The notes: generated from the letters alone by a model not told the origin. DNA of 64,000 nt from Paratinospora sagittata (GCA_035771175.1 CM069602.1:11679116-11743115); one strand, 5' to 3'; counted from the first letter of the stretch, positions 45,253 to 58,599 are shown. Numbers and translations: made by a program.

Positions 45253-45311
45253 ATGGCATTTTTTATTATTATATAAGTTCTTTTGTGATGAATGCTGGCT
45301 CTGAAAAATAA
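45253..45311 (+). promoter_or_regulatory. Upstream reading frames before the GALT1 start
   Basis: Two short frames precede the main start: ATG at 45253 (7 codons and TAA) and ATG at 45288 (7 codons and TAA at 45309). A third ATG at 45292 is in frame with GALT1 and would add 14 residues. If these bases are in the mature leader, they should lower translation. This depends on the unproven 5' UTR exon start at 45210. Confidence 0.5.
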
Positions 45312-45333
45312 ATGTTTGGTTAAGATAGTAAAG

Positions 45334-46224
45334 ATGAAGAAGTGGTATGGAGTTGTTGTGGTTGCTTCTTTGTTTATGCTACTGGTTCTGAGGTATGGCA
45401 TGATAAATAATTCCACTATAGGACGTTCACTTTCAGCTCCTTATTTCAATTCAACTAATCCCCTTGAGTGGTTGCATGTGGGTGAGCCACTTTCTGCTCA
45501 AAATTCAGAAACTGCCACTCATGTAATTTCCACTGATAGCATACTTCACAAGCTATTCATGTGGAGAAACTTTTCCAGTGAGGAGCAGCGTTCTTTGCAG
45601 ACATGGAATCATTTGAAGCACATGATCAGTCATGTGGGGGTTTTACCTAATGCCATAGAGGCTATCAAAGAAGCTGCAGTCGCATGGAGTAGCCTGATGG
45701 CGTCAGTTGAACAGGAAAGATTTGATTATGCAAATGGCAGTTCACTTAAACAGATGAAAGAGAAACAGTGTCCTTATTTTCTTAATAGAATGAATGCTAC
45801 GGAATTTGGCAATAGTGAATACAAGATACAGATTCCTTGTGGTTTGATACAGGGTTCTTCCATTACCATCATAGGAGTTCCTAGTGGTCTACTAGGAAAT
45901 TTTCGCATTGACTTAACAGGGGCACCACTTCCTGGGGAGCCTGATCCTCCTATTATCTTGCATTACAATGTTCGTCTTCATGGTGACAAAGTAACGGAGG
46001 AACCTGTAATTGTCCAAAATACGTGGACCATAGCTCATGATTGGGGTGACGAAAAGCGGTGTCCCTCTCCTGATGCTGGGAATAATAAGAAAGGTACAGT
46101 TTTCTGTGAATGTGATCTGGTAATTGACTACTGGAAATTATTTCCATAGTTCTTTTTTCCACTTTGTTTTCTTTTTTCTTTATTTCTCTGTCAACTTGCT
46201 TTGGTAATTGACTACAGGAAGTTA

Positions 46225-46260
<36 letters not shown>

Positions 46261-49200
46261 TCACACACCATACACAGACGCATATACGTATACTCAAGTC
46301 AACAACTAGCCTTCTCGCAATTATACATATAGATACATGAAAGACATTGCCACTTTTGACATGACAAAAGATTTGGCCCTTAATAAAGCAGAGTGAAGGA
46401 AGTGGATTTGTATAAACAAAGCTTCGTAGTTGGGAAAAGGCTTTACTTAGTTAAGTTGAGTTGCACTAAATATATGTAAGGGTAAACTCTTTATTTGATT
46501 TTCAAGGCAAATAAACCACAGAGCTATATATATTTTTCACTAGAAGGTAAATTTATAGATTACAAGAGGAAAATGCAATGAGGATTAGGGTTTTTTTACA
46601 TTTTTTTTATCTTTTAATTTACTGCCATTATCAAAATGAATCGGAAGAATGGATTTGATCAACTCTAAAATTGTAACCTAACATAGATACAATTGAAAAA
46701 ATTAGACCTCAAAAAACGAGACCTCGAGTATCCTTGGGTTAAGTTCATTTATTAATCGAACATAATTTTTGTGCCCCAATATGGTTTTCTTTGTCTTTGA
46801 ATCAATTTGAACTTGAGTAGAACTCTAATAAAACTGAAGGTGTCTGTTGTTCATCCAGACTTTTGATGCTTGTGCCTTTTTTTTTTTTCTTATGAAATCA
46901 CTGTCTTGTGCCTCAGTATTTGAAAATATTGCTTACCATCACCTAGAAAAAGTTACAGTATATGTGTTGATGTGATTTTTGAAATCATCCTTTCAAGCCT
47001 AGAGTTGATCGAAGTATGAGCCAAAACTTGGAAGCATGCTTGGTTGAGATAGTGTGATCTGATAGAGTTTTAGGTCCTTGCATGAACAAATCAGACGGCT
47101 CTCTGAGTTGTTCAGCATCTTTAGGATGTCTCTTATGCCTACTTTGCTGCAATTCACGACTTCTCACGGTGATAGGGTGGCTTACCCAAGGTTTTGAAGT
47201 TAGGTCCAAAACATTAGAATTTGATATTCCAGACAACAATAAGCATGACCTTGTATGCAGTTCGATAGACTGTGAATCAGTGAATTGACATGATTTATGT
47301 GATATTGTAGTCGAGATTCGAGAATGAGGATTTTTTAGTTTATTCATCCAACTCTCCTTCCTTCATAGACTGCCTATTTTTTTGAAGGTATTTCCTTGTA
47401 ACCAATATCTCTTAGAAAGCCATTGTCAGTTGGGTGGATTAGTTTACATGCTTGTGCAATAGGGATGCTCACAGATCAGGCAAGTCCAGTTTTAGACCAA
47501 AATCCATGTTGACTGGACTAACTCCAAAGAAAATTTACCTCACCTAAATATTGACCCATCATCAAGACACTAGAACTTGATCTGATCATCAAACCATGTC
47601 AATTGGGTAGTTGGTTCTAACATTTTAAATAAGCCAACTCAGTGACTTGGAAACTGAAAGACAGATTTTTTTATTTAGTTTTGAAGTTATCTTAGATAAT
47701 CCATTTGTCTGAAAAGTATTGTTGTCAGACTTGTGAATCAGAATCAATTTTCTTTGAGGCTTGATGAATTGAATTGTGATCCAAATTATAAGATTCACAA
47801 TATAAATGTGAATTGTATAGTTGTATATAAAATTACTGACAGAGTTATATGGACATTAATAATTTTTAGGTAAGGATTGATTCACTATGATTCAGTTAGC
47901 TATTCAGTCCAATTCACTTATGTTTCAGACTAATTCACTTACAATTCACAGGTATAACGATTCATGAATTCGATTCAAATAATTTTGGGGTGAATTGAAT
48001 CGTGAATCGTATGATTCATTGAGTTGTGATTCTGACAACTATGCTAAAAAATAGTGGAATTGGAAAAGAGGAGAGAAATGGTTGGGGCTTTCCCCTACAA
48101 AATGGAGTAGAGAGGGGGGTTACTTGTTATATGGAAGGCAGAGCCTTCTCCCTTCTACTTGAGCTAAGACTAAAGGAGGGTACCCTTCCCCCTTTAATGC
48201 TCTGTATAGTCTTTAACAAAGCCTTTTTACATGAAAGTAGTGTATAACATAAATATAATAAATTAATTATAAGCTATATATTTGTGCATTGTATTAACAC
48301 TGTTCCAATTAGTTGAACCTGATGCAAATATATCCCACCTGCAAATTCAATTAAGACGCCCATTTTGATGGTCCTACTGCATGATGGAAATAAATGCAGA
48401 GCAACTAATTATTTTGCACAACCAGTTTGTATCAAACTTTATTTCATATTTTTTTCTTTACTTGTCTATATGCACATAATCAAGTTAATTATCATCTGAG
48501 AGTATGTAAGGTAATGCTTGCCCTTGTCTTGTTACACTTCTTGGTGTTTGGTTGGTTGTGTCTCTCTTTTGCATCTTTTATTTTCTTGGATATTTAACAG
48601 TGGCTGGTCATCCACTAATTTTACATCGAATATAATGCCTTAGAGCTAATATGGATTAATGACTAGTATGATCCCTTTTTCTTTTCTTTTTTTTTTTTTT
48701 TTTTTTTTATCTCGTTGGTTGTGTCCATGAGACTCCTGCTTGTTATGTTTTATATGTTCACTTCTGATGGAACAATGAATCTTCTGTTTCAGTGGATGAA
48801 TTGGAACAGTGCAATGAAATGGTGGGTAAAAATGACAGTAGATTTTCAGTTAGAAGATATAACAACAATTCAAGGAACTCTTCCTCGGTAAAGGAAAGTC
48901 ATAAACCAAGACAATATTTTCCTTTCAATCAAGGGAATCTATTTGTTGCTACACTTAGGGTGGGAGCAGAAGGGATCCAAATGACAGTTGATGGCAAGCA
49001 CATAACTTCCTTTGGTTACCGCGAAGTAATCCCTGCTTTTCCCCCCTCATTGTGGGCTACTCCCAAATTTTTGTTGCAAGTTTGAACTAACCTTATGCTT
49101 TTGCATTACTTTCAGAGCTTGGAGCCGTGGCTTGTCAGTGAAGTGAGGATTTCTGGTGATCTTAAGTTGATGTCTGTCCTTGCAAGTGGCTTACCCACAT

Positions 49201-52200
49201 CTGAGAATCTGGAGCACATTGTGGATCTAGAATCACTCAAAGCAACTCCACTATCTTATCACAAGTCATTGGACCTCTTTATAGGCGTCTTTTCTACCGC
49301 GAACAATTTCAAGCGTAGGATGGCTGTTCGGAGAACATGGATGCAGTATTCTGCTGTCCGGACAGGAGCTGTAGCAGTACGTTTCTTTGTTGGTCTGGTA
49401 AGAAGCTTTTTATATGTTTTCATTTTTTCATCGTCAGTATTACTATGTTAGGTTAGCGCTCATTGTCTTGTGTATCGAATATGAGTTTTATAGTGGAAAG
49501 TAGTACCGGGGATGGTGAGGTCATTTATATTATAATCATCGTCTAGATTGTAGCACTAAAGATTTTTCTTCAAAGGAGATCCTATTTTTACTTCGAGCTT
49601 TTAGCAACCTTACCCTTCTTCTCTTGTGAAGGTTTACCCAAAGCTAGTAATAGCAAGATTAGTCTAATAGTTAGGAAAATTGGCTGTAAATATAGACAAG
49701 TTTTCAATTTGGACCTTCAAAGACTATCTCCAAATTGAGGTTTCTGAACCTTCACATAAATTTTCTATTTAAGAAAGTGAAAAGAACTTTTTGGCAGGCA
49801 GGTAGGAAATTGGAGATCTTTTTTTCTTTTGTGATATTGGATATTGTTGTTGCATTACATCCATTTGTGGTCGCTAACTTGTTATCATGTGTTGATGTAA
49901 GTACTTATTTAAACCCAATTATTGAAGTCAGTGGTGCACTGCAGCATAAAAACCAGATGGTGAATGAAGAGCTCTGGAATGAGGCACGAACATATGGCGA
50001 TGTTCAACTGATACCCTTTGTTGACTACTACAGCCTCATCACTTGGAAGACTGTAGCCATCTGCATATTTGGGGTAAATTTTGCTCCTTAAAAGTATGAA
50101 TCTTTGAATCTTTCTGGCTTGAGTTTAAATGGCCGAGTGTCCACATCTTAGGCTGTCAACTTCTGAGTGCTTCTTGAAATTCTGAAATGCTGACAAGGCT
50201 CCTGTTCTTCATTCCAACTTTTGAAACTTGAATGTTGTACCTCCAACCAGACTACAAACTATTCTTTGTCCTTAAAACCTGGTGCCTCTTTGCACCATCT
50301 GAAATTAGTCCTCGCAAGAATCCTTTATTTGCAGATATGATTTCTTCAAGGTTGGGACTTTATGGAACAGAAGGAGCTTGGAAAACTTGGACCTTCGGAA
50401 ACATGATTTTTTGCTACAAAAAATAGGTCAATTTGTACATGTTTCTTAAAAATCTCTTAAATTCTTAATCATGTCAAATGATCTATAGTGCTTCCATTAT
50501 GCAACATCAATGATGGAACAGGAGTCACTTGTGAAACCTTTCATGTGTTTGGCTGACACTAGTTTTCCGTTTTTTTGTTGGTCCCAACAAAGTTCTTTGT
50601 TTTGGCTCGCAAAATTTGTTTCAATTAATAGTTTTTCTATTTGCTTCAACAGACACAGGTGGTTTCTGCTAAGTACGTCATGAAGACCGATGATGATGCA
50701 TTTGTTCGTGTGGATGAGGTCCTTGTTTCTCTGAGTAGGATCAATATATCCAATGGATTGCTCTATGGTCTAATCAATTTAGATTCTCGACCTCATCGAA
50801 ATCCTGATAGCAAGTGGTTTATTAGCTCAGAGGTAACTCTCTTACTGTGTTTGTTGACTGATAGGTTCCTTGTTGGATTTTATATGGTTAAACATATGAT
50901 ATAAATGAATTTAATGTTAGATTAAATTATATCTTAAGTCACAAGCACATAGTGATCAAAACAAAACTAGTTGCACTAAGAATGCAGTTTCATCACTATG
51001 ATCTAGTAAAATATTTGAGATGTTAGAATTAACTGAGTCAGCCTATCTGGATATGATATTGAAGATTATAGTTTAGTAGTTCTACTAAAAGATTTTAGGA
51101 AATAGGTTTTGGATATGGTGGGAACGGGATGTTGTGCTGATATTTGCTTTTATTAGATCTTTAGGAGTTACGTATTGTAATGGCTAGTTGCTCAGATCTT
51201 ACCATCTTGCTCTTATCTTTGTATATGAAGGAATGGCCAGCAGAAACTTACCCGCCTTGGGCACATGGTCCTGGTTATGTTGTGTCAAGTGACATAGCAA
51301 AGGAGGTCTACAAGAGATACAAAAATGGCACTTTAAAGGTGATTCAATTAATCTCTCTCCCTGTTTTGTTTATAAATTGTGTGGCTTTGTGCTTTGACCT
51401 AGAGGTCCCTATTCTTTCACCTTGGATTTGGGTTACCTGTTCTCTAACAGCCTAGCCTATTTGGCACAAATATGTTTTTGAGGATTCCAGCTTGCTAGCC
51501 TGGTTAAGTTTGATTATTAATACCACTGAACTGGGATCATGCCATCAGAACCTCCACCTGTATGTGACCGCGAATAGCTGCCTGATTGTGTCAATCAATA
51601 AAAAGCCTTGTCCTTGAAAATTGTGCTATTTTGAGAGGAGAAAAAAACCATGCTTTGGAACTGAAATAGATTTATGCTAAATGTTAACCTGATGCGACCC
51701 CTCTTCCTTGTCTGGTTTTGGGCTGGCAACGAAAGCTTAACATATAAACAACTGGGATCAATTAAGCTGATTGACTATCAAGTCCATCAGCATGAATTGC
51801 CCACCAGATCTTTCAAATCTTGAGAGGTTACAGGAGATATATTCAGTTAGACATAAATGTTGAACTGTTCCATTAATACAAATTACAGTGTTTAGAAAAC
51901 ATGCAATGTGCATGATATGTTGCTCGCTCATCCATCGTTCTATAATTGCTGCCACCTCACGAGCCATTGTCCATTATCTATTATTATATTTGTTGGCTAT
52001 CGGACATTACACTGAACTAATAACAGGAGTTAAGCTTGTGTTAGTCTTAACTTTTTTCTATTTGCTTTTTCATGGGAAGTTCAATTCATGTACAACCCTA
52101 AACAAGAGGGACTGTAGGGATGGCCAATCACTAGTTGGATAGCTTCAAAGCTTCCACGTGCATCCTTTTGTTGCATAGCCAATTTATGTATTCGATTATG

Positions 52201-52451
52201 GATTGCATCTAAAGATGAAAAATATGATAACTTGACAGATATTCAAGCTGGAGGATGTGGCAATGGGTATCTGGATTGCAGATATGAGGAAGCTTGGGCT
52301 AAGGGTCAAGTATGAGAGGGAGAAGAGAATCTACAATGAAGGGTGCAATGATGGGTACGTTGTCGCCCACTATCAAGGCCCAAGAGAGATGCTCTGCCTG
52401 TGGCAGAAGCTGCAAGAAGGGAAGGAAGCTAGATGCTGTAGTGATTATTGA
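45334..52451 (+). CDS. GALT1: Beta-1,3-galactosyltransferase GALT1-type (GT31 with galectin domain)
   Basis: Seven coding exons: 45334-46093, 48793-49025, 49116-49397, 49945-50073, 50653-50832, 51231-51338 and 52239-52451. All joins keep frame and give 634 residues. It is a type II Golgi protein: a short cytosolic MKKWYG is followed by a membrane anchor ([13 protein letters not shown]). A galectin-like domain follows ([44 protein letters not shown]), then the GT31 catalytic domain with [20 protein letters not shown], the DxD-type metal site [29 protein letters not shown] and [10 protein letters not shown]. Close similarity to Arabidopsis GALT1, including its start, suggests it adds beta-1,3-galactose to N-glycans for Lewis-a epitopes; related GALT2-6 act on arabinogalactan hydroxyproline. 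Start 45334 was chosen by that similarity. Confidence 0.95.
46229..46256. repeat. (AC)n microsatellite in GALT1 intron
   Basis: About 14 AC units lie in the long intron after the first coding exon (46094-48792). The rest of that intron is AT-rich and holds one MITE. Confidence 0.85.
47715..48045. mobile_element. MITE-like element in GALT1 intron
   Basis: AGTATTGTTGTCAGA at the left and the reverse complement of the right end, AGCATAGTTGTCAGA, agree at 13 of 15 bases. The inside is built from repeated TGAATC/GATTCA strings on both strands, giving a self-complementary element of 331 bp without coding capacity. No clear target duplication. Confidence 0.6.
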
Positions 52452-53675
52452 TTAATGGGCAGGAATCTACATATACTCCATCCAAGGTCCTGGAAGAATG
52501 GTGGGCAGCTCATAATGCTTTAGGCAAACCATACAAACTAGAGCTCTTAGAGAACACAGGATTTCTAACCTGATGCTGTACCAAGAATCCAACGAACTAG
52601 AGTTATAGGCAAGGCACACATTTGGCTACTAACTGCAGAGAAAGGGGGAGAAAGGGGGGTTCTTGGCGCTATAGTTTGGGTATTTCTTTTGATATACAGG
52701 TAAATAGGGTTTAGGGAGTTGAGAATTATTAAAGGGTCTTATACCCTTTTGAGGGATCTGTAAAAATATGAGAATATAGGTGTGGGGGAGGGTATATCCT
52801 TGTATAGAGAATTTATAGTGCATGGATCACTTCTGTCCTGAATCAAGGTTGATCCCATTCTTTGATCTTTATTTCATTAGTGATTTCTTGTAGTTTTCAG
52901 AGTTTGTTTAGCAAGGGGGAGGTATGATTCTTGCTTGAAAGACCTCTGTCATCGTGAATGTCTTAGCCAGTTAGCCTGGAACAAAAATATTAATCGTCAT
53001 ATCATTGTACTATTTATAAGGGAAATCTTGTCTAATGCAGGAATTAAGCTTTAAACGTCAGCATGTAATCATGTGCTCATGAATGCTTATTAAAAATTTG
53101 AAAGCTCTCTTGACTGCAGCATGTGATCAAATGAAAAAGTAAATACAAAAATAAACTTTCAGCTGAAGTGGCACATAACCTAATACTATATATAAGGTAA
53201 ATACTTGGGGAGTACCCGAGTGTCTATCCATATGTGATTTCTTCGTTTCATTATATTTTTTAATATATAATTTTTATAAATTTTATTATAATCTTTTGTT
53301 TAAGAACTAATCTTAATATTATAATAGACAATATAATAATTCTACCAGTTAACTACTTTCCACTCTTTATCAATTCGTCATCAACCTTTCAGGGATTTTA
53401 GTTCTATATTTTAAGAAAATAATGTTTTTTTTTTTTAAAGAAAATTATACCTGTTTTTGTTATAAAAAAAAACACACTCACAAAACAAAACAAATTACAT
53501 CGTTTGCTAGCGCGGCTCATGCCCAAGTGTACTGTAAGAAAAGTCAGCGATTAAAACAAAGTTCTCACTCACTACACAATTCTAGCCGTCAGATCTAAAA
53601 CAGAACCAACGGTTCAGATCTAATAAGATAGCAAAAAGAATCAATTGGAGGAGATTCGGTATCGTATCAGTTGGG
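52452..53675. other. Intergenic between GALT1 and NAD-MDH
   Basis: The left part should be the GALT1 3' UTR. The right part is the NAD-MDH promoter. GGGGGAG-rich sequence at 52630-52800 is notable but shows no gene or repeat partner. No other feature is supported. Confidence 0.5.
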
Positions 53676-54773
53676 TATATAAAGATGGGCTCACCAGCCC
53701 GACTCATTTTGACGGATCTGTTCGTGAGAGCGAGAGAGAAGAAAGAACGAAAGACACGGAACGTAAGGAAAAGTTAAGAAAGAGGGCCAGGGCGGACCGG
53801 TAGGGAACTACACAAAAAATCTCTCCTCTCAAAATCAGGTGCTCTTTTGTTTAACATTTTTCTTTCTCCTGATTTCGGGTTTCCTTTTCGTCGAAATCTT
53901 TGTTCGTAGATCTAGTTGTTCAATTTCGAACTTCTGACTATACTCATTTCTAATTCTATCTTTTAAAGTTTTACCACATATCTATGTAATTTATATGGAA
54001 ATGGCTTCTTTTGTTAAGTGTGTGGTTTGGGATCAAAAGCCCAACTATGGCCTTGCTTAAACAAGTGAAACACCATCATTTAATGAGGTCTAAATCAGAA
54101 GAAACTTAGACCAGTCTACATTATTTTGGCATATGTAACAAGCCACCTCTACTGACACTAAACTAAGTTATATCATTCTTAAAGGATGATACTAAATTAC
54201 ATCATTCTTAAAAGATGATATGACACTGATAGAAATGTATGATGTCCTCATTGTGGTTAATGATAGAAATCTCTTTTTTTTTTCCTTCTCTCTTTCTGAT
54301 TTGTTAAAGGACTGGAGCTTTTTGTTCTAGTTTCTTTGGTTTTTACTTTTTACAGGACTCCTTTCCGTGTGTTGTTCTGCTCAGTTTTATTGAATGAAAA
54401 TGAACTAGTTCCTTTGGTAACAAAAAAAGAGAAAAAAAGAAGATAGAAACATAAAATGGCAACCACAATTGTATTATGTTCTAGGAGACTTTAAACCTGC
54501 TATTGTTGTTAGCCTCATATCTCAATCATGATGGAGTAAGAACAAATAGTTTTTTCTTCTTCTATTATGTCCATGGAATACTGATCTATGGTAAGAGTTA
54601 AGGGTACATTGAATTTACTTGAGGTTGTATGGTTCCAGTTTTCATTCATTTCTTGGATCTGGAGTGTCTTCCTGGTTTAGTCAATGTGATTGCAAAAAAT
54701 GATCAGCTTGGTGATTTATGATATGACTAATTATGGGTTTTGGTCTGCAGCCAGGTATTGATATTCCTCCAAA
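53676..54773 (+). promoter_or_regulatory. NAD-MDH TATA box and 5' UTR with an intron
   Basis: TATATAAAG (53676-53684) is a strong TATA box, placing the start near 53710. The GA-rich leader ends at a donor AAAATCAG|GTGCTC (53839), and a branch/pyrimidine region leads to the acceptor GGTCTGCAG at 54750, 23 bases before the start codon. A 912-base leader intron of this kind is common in highly expressed plant housekeeping genes and often raises expression. Confidence 0.75.
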
Positions 54774-56015
54774 ATGGCAGCAACAGCAGCAGCAGCTAAT
54801 TTCTCAATTGCATCTGCTACTTCTTCTAGCACCCAAGGATCAAAACCAAAACTATTTGGAGGAAGATTCAGTTCTCCGACCTGTCTCAAGAGTTTCATTG
54901 GTCTCAAGGCTGCATCATCTGTAAGATGTGAATCTGAGACATCTTTCTTGGGAAAGGAAACAAGCGCTGCTCTTCGGGCCTCATTTGCACCAAGAGCTCA
55001 AAATGTTAGCCAAAAATTTGACAACCGTTTGCAGCCTCAGGCTTCTGCCTTCAAGGTTGCAGTTCTTGGAGCTGCTGGGGGAATTGGTCAACCCCTTTCA
55101 CTTTTGATCAAAATGTCTCCACTGGTCTCAGACCTACATCTTTATGATATAGCGAGTGTGAAGGGAGTTGCGGCCGATCTCAGTCATTGCAATACTCCTA
55201 CTCAGGTTTTTGATTTTACAGGTGAATCTGAATTAGGCAATTCTTTGAAAGATGTGGACGTGGTTGTTATACCAGCTGGAGTTCCAAGAAAGCCTGGAAT
55301 GACCCGTGATGACCTCTTTAACATCAATGCTGGCATTGTGAAAACCCTGGTAGAAGCTGTTGCAGACAATTGTCCAGATGCCTTCATTCATATCATCAGC
55401 AACCCTGTCAATTCAACAGTACCAATTGCAGCAGAAGTACTGAAGCAAAAGGGTGTATACAATCCAAAGAAGCTCTTTGGTGTCACAACTCTGGACGTTG
55501 TGAGGGCAAACACTTTTGTTGCACAGAAGAAGAATCTTAAGCTCATTGATGTGGATGTCCCAGTTGTTGGTGGACATGCTGGGATTACCATTCTTCCATT
55601 GCTGTCAAAGACAAGGCCATCCGTAACTTTCACAGATGAAGAAATAGAGGAGCTGACAGTGAGGATCCAGAATGCTGGAACTGAAGTCGTGGAGGCAAAG
55701 GCTGGTGCAGGATCTGCAACACTTTCTATGGCTTATGGTGCAGCAAGATTTGTCGAATCATCCCTCCGTGCTTTAGATGGTGACACAGATGTGTATGAAT
55801 GCTCTTTTATTCAGTCGGAGCTGACTGACCTGCCCTTCTTTGCCTCCAGAGTTAAGCTTGGAAAGAAAGGTGTTGAAGCTGTGATTTCTTCAGACCTTCA
55901 AGGGTTGACTGAGTACGAGGAAAAGGGTTTGGAAGCCCTTAAGCCGGAGCTGAAGGCCAGCATTGAGAAGGGTGTGGCATTTGCGCATAAGAAAGCAGCC
56001 ACAGCATCAGTTTGA
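54774..56015 (+). CDS. pNAD-MDH: Plastidial NAD-dependent malate dehydrogenase
   Basis: The 413-residue frame has no coding intron. The first ~80 residues are Ala/Ser-rich and match a chloroplast transit peptide. The NAD-binding fold opens with [19 protein letters not shown] (GxxGxxG at 99-105). Substrate and catalytic residues are in place: Arg172 and Arg178 in [12 protein letters not shown], Asp241 and Arg244 in [11 protein letters not shown], and His268 in VVGGHAG. It interconverts malate and oxaloacetate with NAD in plastids, mainly in the dark or in non-green plastids; the Arabidopsis enzyme is needed for embryo and chloroplast development. The redox-regulatory extensions of the NADP-MDH type are absent. 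The RNase T2 gene converges from the right. Confidence 0.97.
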   Translation: MAATAAAANFSIASATSSSTQGSKPKLFGGRFSSPTCLKSFIGLKAASSVRCESETSFLGKETSAALRASFAPRAQNVSQKFDNRLQPQASAFKVAVLGAAGGIGQPLSLLIKMSPLVSDLHLYDIASVKGVAADLSHCNTPTQVFDFTGESELGNSLKDVDVVVIPAGVPRKPGMTRDDLFNINAGIVKTLVEAVADNCPDAFIHIISNPVNSTVPIAAEVLKQKGVYNPKKLFGVTTLDVVRANTFVAQKKNLKLIDVDVPVVGGHAGITILPLLSKTRPSVTFTDEEIEELTVRIQNAGTEVVEAKAGAGSATLSMAYGAARFVESSLRALDGDTDVYECSFIQSELTDLPFFASRVKLGKKGVEAVISSDLQGLTEYEEKGLEALKPELKASIEKGVAFAHKKAATASV

Positions 56016-56794
56016 AGCTGGAGCCAGAGCATCTGAAGCAGTAAATGAATTTTAGATGGAAGGAATGTAGCAATGGGATCAATGGTTTCAGTTTTGTAGC
56101 TTAGAATATATTTTTCTGAGGGTTTTACGTCACAGATGGTATTTTGAACGCAGAGAAGTATGAATTGCGTAACAAGAGTTCTTATCTAGGTTTATTAAGG
56201 TTCAATCGTTAGCGATTCTGTTTTATGCAGTACAAACATTGCTTACCGCAGTTTTTTTTCATATTTACATGCAGCCTTGTCAATTATGTTTGGGATGAAA
56301 TGAAAGCTTTACTATTACTGTGTTGCATGTGAGTTGCATAGATGGAATGCATGTGAGGATGATTTTCTTCATTAATTCGTTTTATCATATGTATTGTCTT
56401 CCATGCCCGATTAGATCCATGCTTCTGTCGTTCAGGGGAATCTTTTGCAGTAAGTTCCTCGAAGTTTGGTTGTCGGATTGACTAGTTATCTGAAAATAGC
56501 ACACTTAATTGCAACTAACATCAGAATATCAGATTGTCTTTGTCTCTAAATACCTGCGAAAGTTATCTTGATCGCACCTGAAATTTGGGTGTCACGGGTC
56601 TGTGGGACGTTTGGTTAATGATTGATGACTTGTTGAAATTGGAAAACATATTCTAAGTTTTATTTTATTATTTTTTTTGGGCAATAAAATGTTGCTTGCT
56701 TAAACAAAAAAGTAACAATAAAAACCTAATATAATGTCAACAACAACAACAACAAAAAAACATTTTAAAATTGGCCAGATAGTCTTATTCTCTC
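56016..56794. other. 3' flanks of two convergent genes
   Basis: This stretch holds the NAD-MDH 3' UTR on the left and that of the minus-strand RNase T2 gene on the right. A (CAA)n run lies near 56740. No gene is seen. Confidence 0.6.
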
Positions 56795-58521
56795 TTATTT
56801 TTCTTGACCCGGCCAACTGTCAAATCCAATACATGGTTGCAGTATAAAACTGCCCTGTTGTCTCTCAATTTTCCTCTCAAACTCAGGAAACTTGATCTCT
56901 GATGAGCACTTTCTATCTTGCAGTACTGGGCAATCAATGAATTCAGAAGCGGAAGTATCTACACACATGAAGATTTGGAAGAGCTGATTGTCACCAGACT
57001 CATCGTAGTTGCACTGAATAAAAGGAGTATGCCCAGTTCCTTCTCTTATGGCTTCTTTTATGCTATCCAAGCTGTAGAAGCTCCCATTTGGTTGAATTCC
57101 TGCAGTATTTCATAACCAAGTACGCTATGAATTAACTTAATTAGGATGAAAAAATAGCCTGGAAACCTTAAATATAAAGGGAAATAGTGTATTAACTACA
57201 TAAAAAGGCAACCACGGCTTCTTTTGGTACAACTTCTGTAAGAGTGCTTTTTTAAAAAATGTCGTTATATACAGAAAATATTTTTTGAAAAAACTGTTCT
57301 CAACAAGCTTTTTTAAAAAATAGAAAAATTGCTTTTTTGACAGCAATTTGACCAAAAACAAATGTCATCAAACGCCTTCAAAATTATTTTTGATCTAAAA
57401 ATACTGTGCAAAATAATAGATAGGTATGTTTTACATATCTCAATGTGTGTAATGAAAGTTCTAATGGACATGAAAATATAATTTCACTTGGTACTTTTTT
57501 GTAGTTTGGAATAACATTTCTCATCAACTATAAAATAATCACTCGTATATATTGACCTGCATCTATAAGGATGTTGAGAAGGTTAGATTGATCCTTCAAG
57601 CTGAGAGCTGCTTCAAAGTAAGCATGTTGATCAAGGTTGGAGCATGTCCCATGTTTCACCCATTCATGTGTCCAGAATTTTATACCATCCGCACTAGGGC
57701 AAGCAAGTGTTGGCCATTCAACTTGCATTTTATTGTTCAAATCTAAGATCTAGTACATATGCCAGCCATTTGACATAAATTGTAAAATAAAGAGAAGGGA
57801 AAGAGTAAGTAAAAAAACATATATCTTTTGAAAAAAGAAACAACTTTTAATTAAAGATAGATAAAGGATTGAAGAAGAAGTCAATATGACCTTACAGCTG
57901 ATGGATCAAAAGGACTGCGAACATTACAGTTGAAGGGATATGAACCGTCCTGGTTCTCAGGCCAAAGCCCATGAATTCCAAAATCCCTTTCAGGCTTTCC
58001 TGTTATTGGATAGCAACAGCTTCTCTTTGTTGCGCAGTACGATCCTGGCCACTGATAAAATCAAACCACAACATCTCATCAATACTAATGCTAAGATTAA
58101 ATCAAGGTTTATTTTATTTTATTTTTCAAATCAAACATCTTCTTATTATTAAGAAAAATGTTAAAAGGGAATTGAAATCTTTGCAACAATTGCTACAAAT
58201 ATCACCTTTGAAGTTTTCACGTCAGATTTGTAGCTTTATTGAAAAGTGTGTTACTTTGATGAATACTACTACTATAATAATTGAATGATGTATTACATAT
58301 ACTGAAATGCATAACACATGCATGTCTAACAATCATAATAATTAATTCATTATATATGTTGTATTTTTTTATAGTTAGAATGAACTTTTTTCCAAGAAAA
58401 TCAAGCTACTCACCTGTTGGACCAACAAGAAGTAATCGAAACCAATCTGATGACTATCATGAAGAACCACAAGAAGCTGTGCTGCTGAAATCAGAATCAG
58501 AAAAGAAAAGAAAGGTTTCAT
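56795..58521 (-). CDS. Secreted T2 ribonuclease, S-like (RNS1/RNS3 type)
   Basis: Four exons, 58414-58521, 57896-58051, 57557-57749 and 56795-57099, join in frame to 253 residues. A signal peptide (MKPFFSFLILISAAQLLVVL) sends it to the secretory route. CAS1 is FGIHGLWPE with catalytic His63; CAS2 is THEWVKHGTCS with Glu117 and His121. Paired Cys (SCCYP, FNCNV, LACPS, GTCS, IQCNY, CVDT, LQPC) fit the family's disulfide pattern. T2 enzymes cut single-stranded RNA through 2',3'-cyclic phosphates; S-like forms act in phosphate recycling, senescence and wounding. In Arabidopsis RNS3 lies beside GALT1, as I recall, which supports orthology. Start 58521 was preferred over an in-frame ATG at 58584 that overlaps the TATA box. 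Confidence 0.93.
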
Positions 58522-58583
58522 GGTGGAGGGAAACGAAGTTGGCTTTATTAATCCTAGATATATATATTTGGAGGACGAGCCCA

Positions 58584-58592
58584 TATTTATAG
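58584..58592 (-). promoter_or_regulatory. TATA box of the T2 ribonuclease gene
   Basis: Read on the minus strand, CTATAAATA lies about 63-71 bases before the start codon at 58521, so the 5' UTR should be only about 30-40 bases long. Confidence 0.65.
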
Positions 58593-58599
58593 ATACAAA

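Noticed and set aside
52620..52830. G-rich segment after GALT1 as a separate gene or LTR
   Set aside because: No open frame, terminal repeat or second copy was seen; it is treated as 3' flank.
57183..57370. Possible MITE in RNase T2 intron (TTTTTTAAAAAA-rich with inverted stretches)
   Set aside because: The inverted matches are short and of low complexity, without definable ends.
58582..58584. ATG at 58584 as the RNase T2 start
   Set aside because: It overlaps the TATA box and would put 21 residues before a normal signal peptide.
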